Source: an uncultured Gammaproteobacteria bacterium (lineage in GTDB: Bacteria > Pseudomonadota > Gammaproteobacteria > Steroidobacterales > XN24). Taken from it: DNA of 64,000 nucleotides. The position numbers and the translations under genes are program-made. A model generated the notes under the pieces. That model saw only the letters and a program-made list of their open reading frames with translations. It was not told the origin of the DNA and made no database searches. Shown here one piece after another: positions 1 through 9,816 of this stretch (the stretch's first letter is position 1; every line of letters starts with the position of its first letter). The stretch covers positions 1-64,000 of the forward strand of contig CAMYOC010000006.1 in the NCBI GenBank assembly GCA_947259915.1, read 5' to 3'.

Positions 1-2129
1 GCCTCCGCCGGGCCGCTGATGCGCAGCTCGAAGGGCCAGTCGTCGCCCGGGCCGACCGTGTACTTGCGTACTCTGGTCATGCCTTGTGTGTAGTTCTCGT
101 TGAGCCAGGGCTCCATCTCCTGGAGCAGCGGATCGACGTCGGCAAAACTGTGGGTGTTGACGATGAGCTGAACGTACTCGGGATAAGGGAATTCGGGATC
201 GACGGGAAGATAGAAACGTGGCCCGCCAGCGCCAATGAACGTGCCTACATTCCTGACCCGCGGATCGCCGGTCAATCTCTCCTCGATGCCCTTGGCGAGC
301 GCCGAGACGCTCTGTATGGGCGTGCCTTGCGGTGCCCAGTAGTCGATACGGATCTGGGCGCGGGTGGAGTCGGGGAAGAATTGTTGGGGCACGCCAGTGA
401 AACCAGTAGCGGCGGCGATAAGCAGAATGCTGAGGCCACCAATGGTCAGGATCCGGTAGCGGACCGCGCCCTCGAGCAGACGCCGATAGTTGCGGAAGAA
501 CCCGGTATCGAACGGATCGACATCCGGATCGTCGTTCTTCGGTGGTTTGAGGAGACTCATGCAGTTCAGCGGCGTCACGGCCATGGCGACCAGCCAGCTG
601 ATCAATAATGAGGTGGCGACCACGACGAACAGCGTACGACCATATTCGCCGGCGTCCGCCTTGGCAAAATAGACGGGGAAGAACGCCATTAATGCGACGA
701 CGGTTGCCCCCAGCAGCGCGGTAGAAGGTTTGGCGGCGGCTTCGATGGCAGCGTCTTTCGGCTTCTTGCCACGGGCAAGACCGACTGCCATGTTGTCCGC
801 AACGACGATTGCATTGTCCACCATCATCCCGAGCGCAACGACCAGTGCACCCAGAGAGACGCGCTGGAGATCGATCGCCAGCATCTTCATCACGATGAAC
901 GTGCCGGGAATCGTGACGATCAGTGCCCAACCGATGGCCAGACCCATGCGCCAGCCCATCGCCAGCGCCAGCACCACTAGCACGATGATCACCGCCTCTA
1001 TCAGATTGACCACGAAGGCGTTGATCGACTCCTTGACCAGATCGGACTGCCAGACGAATCTCTCTGCCTGGATGCCGGCCGGTAACTGCGGCAGGATCTC
1101 CGCCAGACGAGCATCGAGCGCTGCGCCTGTGGTTACGATATTGCCTCCGCTTACATTGGCGATCTGGATCGCGAGAGCCGGCTGGCCCTGGAAGCGCATC
1201 TGAGCGATGGCTGGCTCGAGGTACCCCTGCCGGACAGTGGCGACATCCTTGATCCGTATCAGTTCCCCCGCCAGCACATCCGCACGACTGCCGGACCGGG
1301 CCTGACCGGTTGGCTGCGTGGATTCGATGTCACGCGAATAGGGCGCCAGCTCGGCACCGATGCGAGTCAGCGCGTCGAGGCCCGATCGGCGGATCACGAG
1401 CTCACCGATGTCCTCCGGGGAAGCAAAGGTGCCGGTCGTCTCGATCCGCAGCCGCTTCTCGGGCACCTCGATGGCGCCGGCTTCCACCACCATGTTCTGT
1501 GTGGCCAGCGTCGCGATGATGTCCTCGGTGGAGATCTTCAGCTCCGCCAACTGGGCATCCGAGATATCGAGATAGATGACTTTCGGTTGTACCCCCCATA
1601 AATCGGCGCGCGCCACCCCGGGAACAATGCTGAGTTCCTTTCGGATCTGCTTGGTGTATTCCTCTAGCTCGGCGTAGCTATAGCCGTCGCCGGTCACGGC
1701 CAGCACGAACCCGAACACGAAGCTGAAATCGTCCATGATCACGGGATGCGCCACGCCGGGCGGGAAGTCCGGGACGATGTCCCGGATCTTCTTGCGCAAC
1801 TCGTCCCAGACCTGCGGCAGAACGTCGGCCCCGTACTGCTGCTGCATCTCTATCTTGATGATCGACAACCCGGTCCTGGAATAGGAGGTCAGGTAGCGGA
1901 GCTGTGGCATCTCCTGCAGCGCCGTCTCGATGCGGTCGGTGACCTCCAGCTCAACCTCAGCGGGCGCGGCACCCGGGTACTGGGTAATCACTGCGCCAAT
2001 CTTGACGGTGAAATCCGGGTCTTCGAGCTGGCCCAGTTGGAAATAGCTGTAGACGCCGCCGACCACGACGAGGAACACCAGAAAATTGGTGAGTGTCCGG
2101 TTCTCGATCGCGAAACTCGTCAGATTCAT
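1..2129 (-). CDS. RND efflux transporter permease, 3' end outside window
   Basis: Inner-membrane, proton-driven RND pump subunit that would work with the adaptor encoded just upstream. The reading frame starts at the ATG at 2127-2129 (MNLTSFAIENRTLTN) and stays open to position 1, giving about 709 residues. A full permease has about 1,020-1,050, so the last third lies outside. The N-terminal transmembrane helix, the first porter domain and the TM4 region are visible. In TM4 the usual Asp-Asp pair reads MVDNAIVVAD, so the second acidic residue is Asn. The start is 11 bases after the adaptor stop, so the two form an operon. Substrate cannot be told from sequence; a multidrug (HAE1-like) role is inferred from the family. 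Confidence 0.93.
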   Translation of the reverse strand, partial: MNLTSFAIENRTLTNFLVFLVVVGGVYSYFQLGQLEDPDFTVKIGAVITQYPGAAPAEVELEVTDRIETALQEMPQLRYLTSYSRTGLSIIKIEMQQQYGADVLPQVWDELRKKIRDIVPDFPPGVAHPVIMDDFSFVFGFVLAVTGDGYSYAELEEYTKQIRKELSIVPGVARADLWGVQPKVIYLDISDAQLAELKISTEDIIATLATQNMVVEAGAIEVPEKRLRIETTGTFASPEDIGELVIRRSGLDALTRIGAELAPYSRDIESTQPTGQARSGSRADVLAGELIRIKDVATVRQGYLEPAIAQMRFQGQPALAIQIANVSGGNIVTTGAALDARLAEILPQLPAGIQAERFVWQSDLVKESINAFVVNLIEAVIIVLVVLALAMGWRMGLAIGWALIVTIPGTFIVMKMLAIDLQRVSLGALVVALGMMVDNAIVVADNMAVGLARGKKPKDAAIEAAAKPSTALLGATVVALMAFFPVYFAKADAGEYGRTLFVVVATSLLISWLVAMAVTPLNCMSLLKPPKNDDPDVDPFDTGFFRNYRRLLEGAVRYRILTIGGLSILLIAAATGFTGVPQQFFPDSTRAQIRIDYWAPQGTPIQSVSALAKGIEERLTGDPRVRNVGTFIGAGGPRFYLPVDPEFPYPEYVQLIVNTHSFADVDPLLQEMEPWLNENYTQGMTRVRKYTVGPGDDWPFELRISGPAE

Positions 2130-2140
2130 GCCAGGTCGCT

Positions 2141-3280
2141 CTATTGAGACGGGTCGAGGATACGGATCTCTTCGCCTTCCGCGAGCGTGTTGACGCCCTT
2201 AGTGACGATCCACTCACCCGACTCCAATCCTGACGTGACCAGTACTCCGAACTGGGCCAGATCACCCAGCTCGACCTCGCGGCGGCTGAGCGTATTCGTC
2301 GTCTGGTCCACGATCCAGACGTAGCTCTTGCTCATGTCATCGCCGGTAAACACGGCGGTCAGAGGAATCTGCATCCCGACCAGCGACGTTCCCTCCGGCG
2401 GCCGGGCGACGACGGTGGCTGTGCCGGCCATGCCGGGCAGGATCTCGGCGTCTTCCAGCTGCGCCATCTTCAGGGTCACCGGGTAGGTGCGGGTTGCTTG
2501 CGATGCCTCTCTTCCGATCTCGCTAATCTCGGCCGGCACCTTGATACTGTCGAGCGCATCGAATGCGACCGCTACCTCGGTGACGTAGGGTGCCAGACCG
2601 ATCAGGTTCTCCGGGACGTTGATCACGAACTCGATGCTGGACGGATCCAGCAGACGCAGTATCGGCTGTCTGGCTACGACCGTCTCGTAGTTCTCGACGT
2701 AGGTCTCTACGACGACGCCGGAAAACGGCGCCTTCAGCTCTGTGTAGCTGAGCTGGTCCCGGGCGTTTTGTACTCCCGCCTGCAATGAACGCACGCCGGC
2801 GCTGGCCGAATCTCGTAGCTGTCGGGCCCGGTCGACAGCGGTCTGACTCGTCGCCCCGGGGTCTTCTTTAAAGACGCTCTCGATGCGCCGGAGATCAGCC
2901 TGTGCCCGGGTCAGGTTGGCTTGTTCATTCTGCAGCTGCCCTTCGAGTCCACGCAGATTCGTCACATAGTTCTGCGGGTCGATCCGCGCCACCACATCGC
3001 CTTCCTTGGCCTCGTCACCGACGTTGACGGGCAGCTCGATCAGTGGGCCCGACACGCGGAACGATTGATTGACTTCTTGTCCGGCCCGGGCGCGGCCAGG
3101 AAAACCGCGCTCAGACAAGCCGCTGGCGTCCGCCACGCGCATGGCGAACACATTGCGTGGTGCTGGCGGCGCCGCCACTTCCTTCTCGCACGCTCCGACG
3201 AGGAGGGCAGTTGCCAGCAATGCAGCCGTGAGCGGTAGCGAGAGCCTGATGGCGTTCTTATCATTTGAGCTGGTGTTCAT
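2141..3280 (-). CDS. RND efflux periplasmic adaptor (membrane fusion) lipoprotein
   Basis: Periplasmic adaptor linking the RND pump to an outer-membrane channel. The protein has 379 residues. A signal sequence ends in a lipobox (LLVGAC, Cys31), so it is probably lipid-anchored. It is followed by the split biotinyl-lipoyl half-motifs around a coiled-coil hairpin (roughly residues 75-190, rich in Gln, Arg and Leu), then beta-barrel and membrane-proximal domains (about residues 200-370). It is the first gene of a two-gene operon with the permease and diverges from an AraC-type regulator, a usual arrangement for a locally controlled pump. No outer-membrane channel gene is visible in the window. 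Confidence 0.92.
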   Translation of the reverse strand: MNTSSNDKNAIRLSLPLTAALLATALLVGACEKEVAAPPAPRNVFAMRVADASGLSERGFPGRARAGQEVNQSFRVSGPLIELPVNVGDEAKEGDVVARIDPQNYVTNLRGLEGQLQNEQANLTRAQADLRRIESVFKEDPGATSQTAVDRARQLRDSASAGVRSLQAGVQNARDQLSYTELKAPFSGVVVETYVENYETVVARQPILRLLDPSSIEFVINVPENLIGLAPYVTEVAVAFDALDSIKVPAEISEIGREASQATRTYPVTLKMAQLEDAEILPGMAGTATVVARPPEGTSLVGMQIPLTAVFTGDDMSKSYVWIVDQTTNTLSRREVELGDLAQFGVLVTSGLESGEWIVTKGVNTLAEGEEIRILDPSQ

Positions 3281-3745
3281 CGGCTACCTCTGATGTCGAT
3301 GCCGCTGAGTTCAATTATCGGCGCAGGGTGTTCTGCTCAGGGGCCTGTGGACCCGGTGCCTTATCGATCCGGTCCGCGCCACTTGTCGCGCTCCACGGTC
3401 GGTACGGGCTCCACCGTCTCGGCGAGGAGGAGACCGCCCCGCATGAAGATCGGCGGCTATCGGTTGGTAAGTTAGTTCACGTAACGGAAGCAAATGACTG
3501 AATTAAATACGATTCTTGCCGAGATTCTGTGTGTTATGGAGACCAATAACTGATCCACGGTAACAATGAAACTTGGCGTTTTCTATCCAAAATCCGACAG
3601 TTGATTTATAGGTGTAGACAATTCATCAGGCTGGAAACCCGGTTCCCGAGCACATGCCGGCCGCCCCATCCGTACGCCCCGATCCACCGCCTGTTTGTGT
3701 GATACTCATCGGACGTCAATCCCGCTTGCCCAAAAGCATCCGCCT
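3281..3745. promoter_or_regulatory. Divergent intergenic region between pump operon and AraC regulator
   Basis: About 460 bases separate the adaptor start from the ATG of the regulator. I see no convincing coding sequence. The right half (3480-3660) is AT-richer than its surroundings and includes an imperfect inverted repeat GTTAT-N8-ATAAC near 3533-3550. Both promoters and a regulator site are probably here, but no single site can be assigned. Confidence 0.4.
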
Positions 3746-4702
3746 ATGACCGTCGAACAACAGATTTGCCATTCAACCGACGAGATTATTGAAGCCAATC
3801 GAGAGGTCGGCTGGGAAACCGAATATCGGCAGCTGGAACCGGGGCCTTATATTGGCCAATTCGATGTGCGGACAAGCCGCGACCTGATGCTCATTTCCGA
3901 GACCTCTAGTACCGGATTGGAAGTTCGGGGCGACACGCCTGTCGGCTACGAGATGATGTGTTTCTTCGCACCGAGTCCCGCCGTAAACCGGGTAGCAAAC
4001 AACAGACTTCTGAACCGCGACGGCGATTGTCTCGCGGTATTGTCGGGTTCCGGGTTCGAAATCTCACTTCGAGGGCCAACTACAGCTTGTCAGCTGCTGG
4101 TGCGAACAGGCCTTCTGGCTGAGTTGTGCGAGCGACTAAGGACCAAGGCTCCGTATTCTGCGGAACGGCTGGCGGCAGGGACGGCAGGGAACGCGGCATT
4201 GAGTCGCAGGATGATCCGCGATATCAGCCAGCTGTCACGCACGCGTATCGGGAGCCGGCTGATCGCGGAGGAACGCGCCAATCGACTGATCGGGGAGTGT
4301 GTATCGAGCATCTTTGACGTCGAGATCGGGCGCGAATCCGGACAGCCGCTGTTCCGGTCATCGAGGCGACGTGTCTTCTGCAAAGCTCGCGACTGGATTC
4401 ATGCGCATGCAGACTCACAGATTTCCATAGCTGATGTCTGCGAATATGCAAATGTCAGCGAGCGGACTCTGCAGCGCCTGTTCCAGGATTTCTACGGACT
4501 AACACCACAGCAATACATTTACCGCATGCGTCTGCACACGGTGCGACAGGCATTGTGTCTCGCCGAGCCGACTGAAACGACCGTGTTGGAAGTAATTACC
4601 AGCCACGGATTTTTCAACCAGGGCCGGTTCGCCGCAGCGTATACGGAATTTTTTGCAGAGCGCCCGAGAGAGACGCTAGACTTCAAGCCGTCGTCGAATT
4701 GA
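3746..4702 (+). CDS. AraC-family transcriptional regulator
   Basis: DNA-binding transcription factor of about 318 residues from the ATG at 3746. A longer reading begins at a TTG at 3695, but the 17 extra residues look non-conserved. The N-terminal two thirds resembles a cupin-like sensing domain without a recognisable ligand motif. The C-terminal 100 residues form the two-helix-turn-helix AraC domain (ISIADVCEYANVSERTLQRL, then LEVITSHGFFNQGRFAAAY and the FAERPRETL signature). It is divergent from the RND pump operon and is a candidate regulator of it. That link is inferred from position only. Confidence 0.88.
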   Translation: MTVEQQICHSTDEIIEANREVGWETEYRQLEPGPYIGQFDVRTSRDLMLISETSSTGLEVRGDTPVGYEMMCFFAPSPAVNRVANNRLLNRDGDCLAVLSGSGFEISLRGPTTACQLLVRTGLLAELCERLRTKAPYSAERLAAGTAGNAALSRRMIRDISQLSRTRIGSRLIAEERANRLIGECVSSIFDVEIGRESGQPLFRSSRRRVFCKARDWIHAHADSQISIADVCEYANVSERTLQRLFQDFYGLTPQQYIYRMRLHTVRQALCLAEPTETTVLEVITSHGFFNQGRFAAAYTEFFAERPRETLDFKPSSN

Positions 4703-4855
4703 CTGTGAAAAGCAGTCGCCGGGCCTGACCATTCCGGTATCGTTCGAAGACAACTATTCGCATCATCGCTCTGCGGGAAACGAATCCGCAGTCCATTCTT
4801 CTGATCGGGTCTCAAGTCTCGCCGATGCTGTGCTGGCGCCGTTGGATTCTAGCGG

Positions 4856-7204
4856 CTATCCGGAAGCTTGTAGTTCCAACGCAAGCTGTCGGGCCGCCAC
4901 TGCGGGAGGATAAACGTCGTCGGCGTCGACATAGGCGGCGAGTGTTTTTTGCAGCGCTTGCCGGGCAGCTTGCAGATTGCCTCGCGCATGCTCCAGCTGA
5001 GCCAGGCGGAGATTGGCGACAGGGTGGGCCGGGTCGCTGACCAGAACGTCATCCAGTATCTGTTGCGCTTCGTCGAACTCACCAGTCTGCGTGAGGTTGT
5101 GCGCCAAAGAAAGGTGGATCGTTGTCCGGTCATTCCTATCTTCCCGGCTCAACACGGACTGACCAAAACGCTCCAACGCGCTGCGCCCGTAGGCGATCGC
5201 TTGTTGCAGATCACCGTCAAGCTCGGCCAGCCGTGCGCGTGCCATATCGACTCCGTAGTAATAGCGTTCCTGCTGCATCAGCTGTAAGAATGCATCGACT
5301 TTTTCCGTGTATTCGGCGCTTCGTTGACGGTCGCCGCTCGCCAGCCATAGCTTCAAAAAGCCCACGTCGGCCAGCCCATCGAGCGGCGGCTCAAACTCGG
5401 CTTGCAGACGACTCAATATGGCCAGACCGCGCTGCGTTTCATCAGCCATCGCATAAGCGTCGGCGTAATGCACATGGGTCATCATCAGCAGATTGATCGG
5501 CTGCAGATAGGCCTGCTCAACCTGGTAGAGGCGGTCGACAAGATCCAACGCGTTCTTCAGCTGTCCGCGCGCCTGGTAGTAGTCGATCCAGCCGCGTACC
5601 ACCCGTGCCTCCTGCTGCGGGATCCGGGCGATCGTCTCGGCGTCACTCAATTGTCGGCGGGCTGCATCGAATCGGCCCTCGCGGAGTGCGAGGTCAGCGA
5701 GTCCGATCACCGGCGCCACCAGCGCCGGGGCCAGCAGTTCCGCACGTTGGTAGTTCTCGCGGGCGGCCTCAAGCTGCCCGGCATCGGCGAGGGTTGCCGC
5801 CATACTAACCATGGCCGTCTGATCCTCGGGGTTGCGCTCCGAGTACAGCGAGTAATTGGTGATGGCGCGATCGAAATCGCCTAGCACTTCCTGCAGTTGG
5901 GCAATCCACAGCAGGACCCTGTCATCGTTGGGGTCCAGATCATAGGCCGTCTGGAGCTGGATCAGGGCGTCATCCGGCCGATTGGCGACCTGGGTATAAG
6001 CGGCGGCCAGATATTTACGCGCCAGCGTGTTCTCGGGATACAGCTCCACCCACATTTCGTAGAGTCGGAGCGCCTTCTCGGGCTGACTGCGCAGCATGTA
6101 GTTCATGCCCTTGGCAAGAAACTTATCGTCGTCGGTGAGCTTGTAGTCGTGCTGCAGCGCGTTGCGGACTGAGGCCGCAGCCGCGTCCATGTCGCCGAGT
6201 TGAAAGATCGCGCCGGCCAGCATCATATGGACGGGAGCAAAACTGGGGTCTTCCGCAACCGCCTGGCGCCAGTACTCGACTGCCTGCGGCAGGTCGTTGT
6301 CCAGATGCTCGGCATTCAGCCCGAGGACCGCAAATCGCAAGGCTGCCCATGAATCTGCCCGGTCGGCCAGACCCAGTCGTTCCCGGCCGTCGCTCTCCGG
6401 CAGATCGATCGCGGCCTGCATCCGCTCGCTGAGACGATCGGCGAGTATCAGTACGTCGGGCCCGGACGCCTGCTCCGAGAACACCAGTCTGGCGTCATGA
6501 GTCCGGTAGGCATCAAGTTGTAGCGTGAACCCATCGTCTTGTTTGTCGAAGGCGCCACTGATAAAAAAATCGCGGCGCTTTCTCTCGGCAATAGACTGCA
6601 TCAGCGCCGTGGGTACATCGAGACCATCGGTGAAGCCGGCTCTGCTGAATTCGGTAAAGCCGCGCGCCTCGTATTCCCGATACGGCGTCCAGACATCGAC
6701 AAACAGGCTCCGATCCAGGTTCGTGGCGAGACCCACGGTGAGTCCGTATTGCAGCCAGTCCAGCTCCTGATCACCGCTCTGGTTGTCGAGAAAAAACACC
6801 GCGATCCGTTTGCGCAGCTCGGGTTTTGCCAGCACCCGTTCGACCTGCTGGCCTTCCTCATTGGTGACCGTCACTGTTGTAGTGGTCGCGCCCAGTTCCT
6901 GGCCCTGAAACAGCGCCGCCAGCAAGGCAATGCTGACCAGCACGTTTATCGGGATCCCGATCTTCTCCACCGCGGTCCATTGGTCCCTGCCCGGTGCGCC
7001 ATGGAACCACGCGAGCATCAGGACGGTGGGGACAAACGAGGCGAGCAGGACGAGCAGAAAATCCACCAGCGTCTGGGACAAGTCATAGCGCTCGACGATC
7101 AGATTGGAGAACTCGACCGCGATCCAGGCACCGGCGAGGTAGAGCCCGAGGATCTGCGGCAGGCGGCGGTGCATGATGGCCTTGAACAAGGTGGTCTCGC
7201 TCAT
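4856..7204 (-). CDS. Membrane-anchored TPR protein with TolB/FlgO-like domain
   Basis: A 782-residue protein. The N-terminus has three likely membrane helices (about residues 15-35, 42-66 and 84-100). Next comes a segment like the TolB/FlgO-like domain found in CadC- or cyclase-linked TPR proteins (AVFFLDNQSGDQELDWLQYG, about residues 135-260). The rest is a long array of tetratricopeptide-type helical repeats (about residues 310-780). No winged-helix DNA-binding domain or cyclase domain is present at the N-terminus, unlike many relatives. It probably acts as a membrane-tethered scaffold. Partner and role are unknown. The next gene also encodes a membrane-anchored helical-repeat protein. Confidence 0.75.
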   Translation of the reverse strand: MSETTLFKAIMHRRLPQILGLYLAGAWIAVEFSNLIVERYDLSQTLVDFLLVLLASFVPTVLMLAWFHGAPGRDQWTAVEKIGIPINVLVSIALLAALFQGQELGATTTTVTVTNEEGQQVERVLAKPELRKRIAVFFLDNQSGDQELDWLQYGLTVGLATNLDRSLFVDVWTPYREYEARGFTEFSRAGFTDGLDVPTALMQSIAERKRRDFFISGAFDKQDDGFTLQLDAYRTHDARLVFSEQASGPDVLILADRLSERMQAAIDLPESDGRERLGLADRADSWAALRFAVLGLNAEHLDNDLPQAVEYWRQAVAEDPSFAPVHMMLAGAIFQLGDMDAAAASVRNALQHDYKLTDDDKFLAKGMNYMLRSQPEKALRLYEMWVELYPENTLARKYLAAAYTQVANRPDDALIQLQTAYDLDPNDDRVLLWIAQLQEVLGDFDRAITNYSLYSERNPEDQTAMVSMAATLADAGQLEAARENYQRAELLAPALVAPVIGLADLALREGRFDAARRQLSDAETIARIPQQEARVVRGWIDYYQARGQLKNALDLVDRLYQVEQAYLQPINLLMMTHVHYADAYAMADETQRGLAILSRLQAEFEPPLDGLADVGFLKLWLASGDRQRSAEYTEKVDAFLQLMQQERYYYGVDMARARLAELDGDLQQAIAYGRSALERFGQSVLSREDRNDRTTIHLSLAHNLTQTGEFDEAQQILDDVLVSDPAHPVANLRLAQLEHARGNLQAARQALQKTLAAYVDADDVYPPAVAARQLALELQASG

Positions 7205-7403
7205 GGAGCGGTATTGTCAACCAGGGGGCGCAGAATTGCACTGTGTCGGTAGCAAAATTTATCGACAAGACGCGGCAGGATGAACAAAGACAGCGGGAGC
7301 CGGCATTCCTGCTCAGCAAACTCGACTGGATCGCAATGCGAACGCGGCCAGGCCGGGAGAACATTGTCGTCGTCCCCGTGATCGACCGTAGAGCACCCGG
7401 CTT

Positions 7404-8663
7404 TCACGGGATGCATTCCAGATCTTTGTGTCGAAGGACCCAGCGCGCCGCTTCATCCTGCATGATTGCCATGCTCGCGACCTCGCCATGTTCTTTGACG
7501 GCGGCCAGATACCGCGAATAGAGCGTGGGGCTGCCCGTCACAACGGCCATCGATCGCTGGAAGTTTTCCAGGGCCGTGGTATCCGCGCTCTCCCTCGATC
7601 GCTGGTATCTGTCGACCACCGTCTTCAGTTGCTCCTCGTCGCCAAGCGCTTTCAGGGCGACCTGCTGGATACCCAGGGCCATCCTCTGGCCTGTCAGCGT
7701 CTTGCCTTCCCTTTCGGACAGCTCGCCGTAGCGAAGACACGCGTAGGCCCAATCCACACTCTGTGCCGACTGCTCCCGACACAGATTCAAATATGAAGAA
7801 TAATTTGGCAGATTGGTGCCGGCGAAATCGGCGCCCAGCGCGACACGATCTCGAAAGGGCATGTCACTGGCGGCGGCGAACGCACGCTCGATCATCTCGA
7901 TGGTGTCCGGCCAGTAGACCCGACTCTCCGATGCCGAAGCCGCTCGCTGCATCGCGCGTAACGCAGCGCCTTCGGCGCCGGCGCTCATGCGGATCAGAGC
8001 GGCTTGTACCCACGCTTCGCCATTCTCGCTGTCCAGCTGCAACAACCGATCCTGCCAGGTTTGCAGCGGACAACCCGTGTCGGCATAGGCACCCGCGCAA
8101 AGATGTACTGCACCCCACGCACGAAACGCGTTGTCCCGGTCCGCGGCCAGGGCTCGGGTAATCAGTTCGATACGTTTGGCCGGATCATCCTCGAGCAGCG
8201 CCGCCGCATGCAGATGCTCCGGATCTCCGGACACCGCCAGACGATGCTTGGCTGCGTTCAGCGTTTTTTCATATGCCTCGACCGCCCCGGAGAAATCGTC
8301 CATAAAGCGATTGGCTTTTTGTTCAAACTCGTCGTAGTCGCACAAGTCCTCCACAGAGAACGTGTATGACTCGCCGGAGGGGTCTTCGACAGTCAGGGTT
8401 TGTGCCCCGGCTGTTGGTGACGCCGGCGCCAGGGCAGGGAAGACCTCTGGCCTGATTGACTGGACCACGGGTGCCGATGACCAGCGGCCAAACAGAAACA
8501 ACAATCCGAGCGCCGATAACAGCAGCATGATCAGCGTAATCGGGCGTTTCAAGAATGGTGGGTCAACAGCCAATGTCCATATGCGCTCGGGTTGGTGGAG
8601 AGCAGGGGCATCCAGGTGAGCCCTACGGCTAGGTCCTGTATCTCGAGCAGCCAACATCGTCAC
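7404..8663 (-). CDS. Hypothetical membrane-anchored helical protein
   Basis: 419 residues, not recognised as a named family. One transmembrane segment (about residues 40-57, LIMLLLSALGLLFLFG) follows a short cytoplasmic N-terminus. The rest is Ala-rich and helical, resembling TPR/Sel1-type solenoids, and contains several cysteines (DLCDYDEF, HLCAGAYADTGC, NLCREQS, YACLRYG) that could form disulphides in the periplasm. It lies upstream of the TPR protein at 4856 on the same strand, with a 199-base gap that could hold its own promoter. Function unknown. Confidence 0.65.
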   Translation of the reverse strand: MTMLAARDTGPSRRAHLDAPALHQPERIWTLAVDPPFLKRPITLIMLLLSALGLLFLFGRWSSAPVVQSIRPEVFPALAPASPTAGAQTLTVEDPSGESYTFSVEDLCDYDEFEQKANRFMDDFSGAVEAYEKTLNAAKHRLAVSGDPEHLHAAALLEDDPAKRIELITRALAADRDNAFRAWGAVHLCAGAYADTGCPLQTWQDRLLQLDSENGEAWVQAALIRMSAGAEGAALRAMQRAASASESRVYWPDTIEMIERAFAAASDMPFRDRVALGADFAGTNLPNYSSYLNLCREQSAQSVDWAYACLRYGELSEREGKTLTGQRMALGIQQVALKALGDEEQLKTVVDRYQRSRESADTTALENFQRSMAVVTGSPTLYSRYLAAVKEHGEVASMAIMQDEAARWVLRHKDLECIP

Positions 8664-8701
8664 TGCCCAACGCGGTTCTCGACGACCCGTGAGTCGCCCG
8701 T

Positions 8702-9103
8702 CTAACGATCGATCTGATGCAGGATCTGCAGCGCCAGATGTTCCATGCGCTCCAGGCTGACGTCGGCCTTGTCGAGGAAATCCTTGTCATAGTGACCCGG
8801 CTTCGCCCAGTCCTTACCGGTGATCTGACAACGCTTGGCGAGTTTGTTCAGGCCCAGGTCGCGCAGCGCGAAACCCAGCTCGGTCCACAACACGGTCAGA
8901 CGGCGTTCGGCCCCATGGTCACGCTTGCCCAGGTCCTGCATCTGTCGCATATAGACGGCGGTCTCGCGGGCCGCGGTAATCACCTCGCGCAGTGCCTTGA
9001 CCGACTGCGTTTTCCGCGCATCGCCGGCACGATTCAGGTTTGTCAGCCACGCCCTGACGTGTTTGAAGATATCCCACAACAATGACGGGCTGACACCGGG
9101 CAT
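8702..9103 (-). CDS. Hypothetical helical cytoplasmic protein
   Basis: 133 residues, predicted almost wholly alpha-helical with no signal peptide or membrane segment. It is rich in Lys, Arg and Leu (for example ALREVITAARETAVYMRQMQDLGKRD) and reads like a small conserved protein of unknown function. It lies 38 bases upstream of the membrane-anchored protein at 7404-8663 on the same strand, so the two could be co-transcribed. I do not recognise the family. Confidence 0.6.
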   Translation of the reverse strand: MPGVSPSLLWDIFKHVRAWLTNLNRAGDARKTQSVKALREVITAARETAVYMRQMQDLGKRDHGAERRLTVLWTELGFALRDLGLNKLAKRCQITGKDWAKPGHYDKDFLDKADVSLERMEHLALQILHQIDR

Positions 9104-9254
9104 GGACAGATCCTGGGGGGCTCAGGGGCTCATTGTCGCAAATAAGAGACGCCGGTTCATCGCCGGTAACCCCGTCGGGCTCCGGCGGCAGAGTTTGTAC
9201 GCAGGTCCCGTGAGGCCCTGGCGCTCACTGAGCGATCGTCGGCGGAAAGCGGCT

Positions 9255-9644
9255 TTAATGCCAGAGACCCAGGATCAGCCCGTAGAGCAGAAACTGGACC
9301 GTGTGATAACCACCGTCGATCAGCCACAGACGTGGGCTCTTCTGCGAAAAAAGATAATTCACGCCAAAAGAGGACGCGACCAGCCCGATACCGACGGCCA
9401 GACCCTTGCCGACCGCAGAGCCGAATGCCGGTGCGGGTCCGAGGAGCATCGCAAATACATAGGCGGCCAGCAGCGCAAACACAAACGAGCCGCCAAAGAT
9501 CTTGCCGGGGTGTCCCGCCTGCTCATTGACGCCGGTCTCTTGCAGCCAGGCTTTGCCAAACAACGCCGGCGAATACCAGGCGCCCCCCAGCGCGAAAGCC
9601 GAGAGCGCCGCGGCGAGAACGGCCAGATGGTTGATGTCTGCCAT
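9255..9644 (-). CDS. DUF1761-family membrane protein
   Basis: 129 residues with four predicted transmembrane helices. The N-terminal pattern MADINHLAVLAAALSAFALG, followed by GAWYSPALFGKAWL, is characteristic of DUF1761 proteins, which are small integral membrane proteins of unknown function. The C-terminal part (VNYLFSQKSPRLWLIDGGYH) also fits that family. A purine-rich tract lies directly before the start. Neighbours on both sides are separated by about 150 bases or more, so it is probably a single-gene unit. Confidence 0.82.
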   Translation of the reverse strand: MADINHLAVLAAALSAFALGGAWYSPALFGKAWLQETGVNEQAGHPGKIFGGSFVFALLAAYVFAMLLGPAPAFGSAVGKGLAVGIGLVASSFGVNYLFSQKSPRLWLIDGGYHTVQFLLYGLILGLWH

Positions 9645-9816
9645 AGTCTTCCCCCCCCCTTACTGCCAGAAACATTCGAACTATCGGGACATTTTCCCAG
9701 TGTAGTGCAGACTCGTCGCCAAAACCTGGCCGCGGTCCGTGCCGCTCAGCTCTTGCGGAACCGACAGGTATGTAGACGCTCAGGCGGGCCTTGGGAACGC
9801 ACGCGCCATTGATGGC

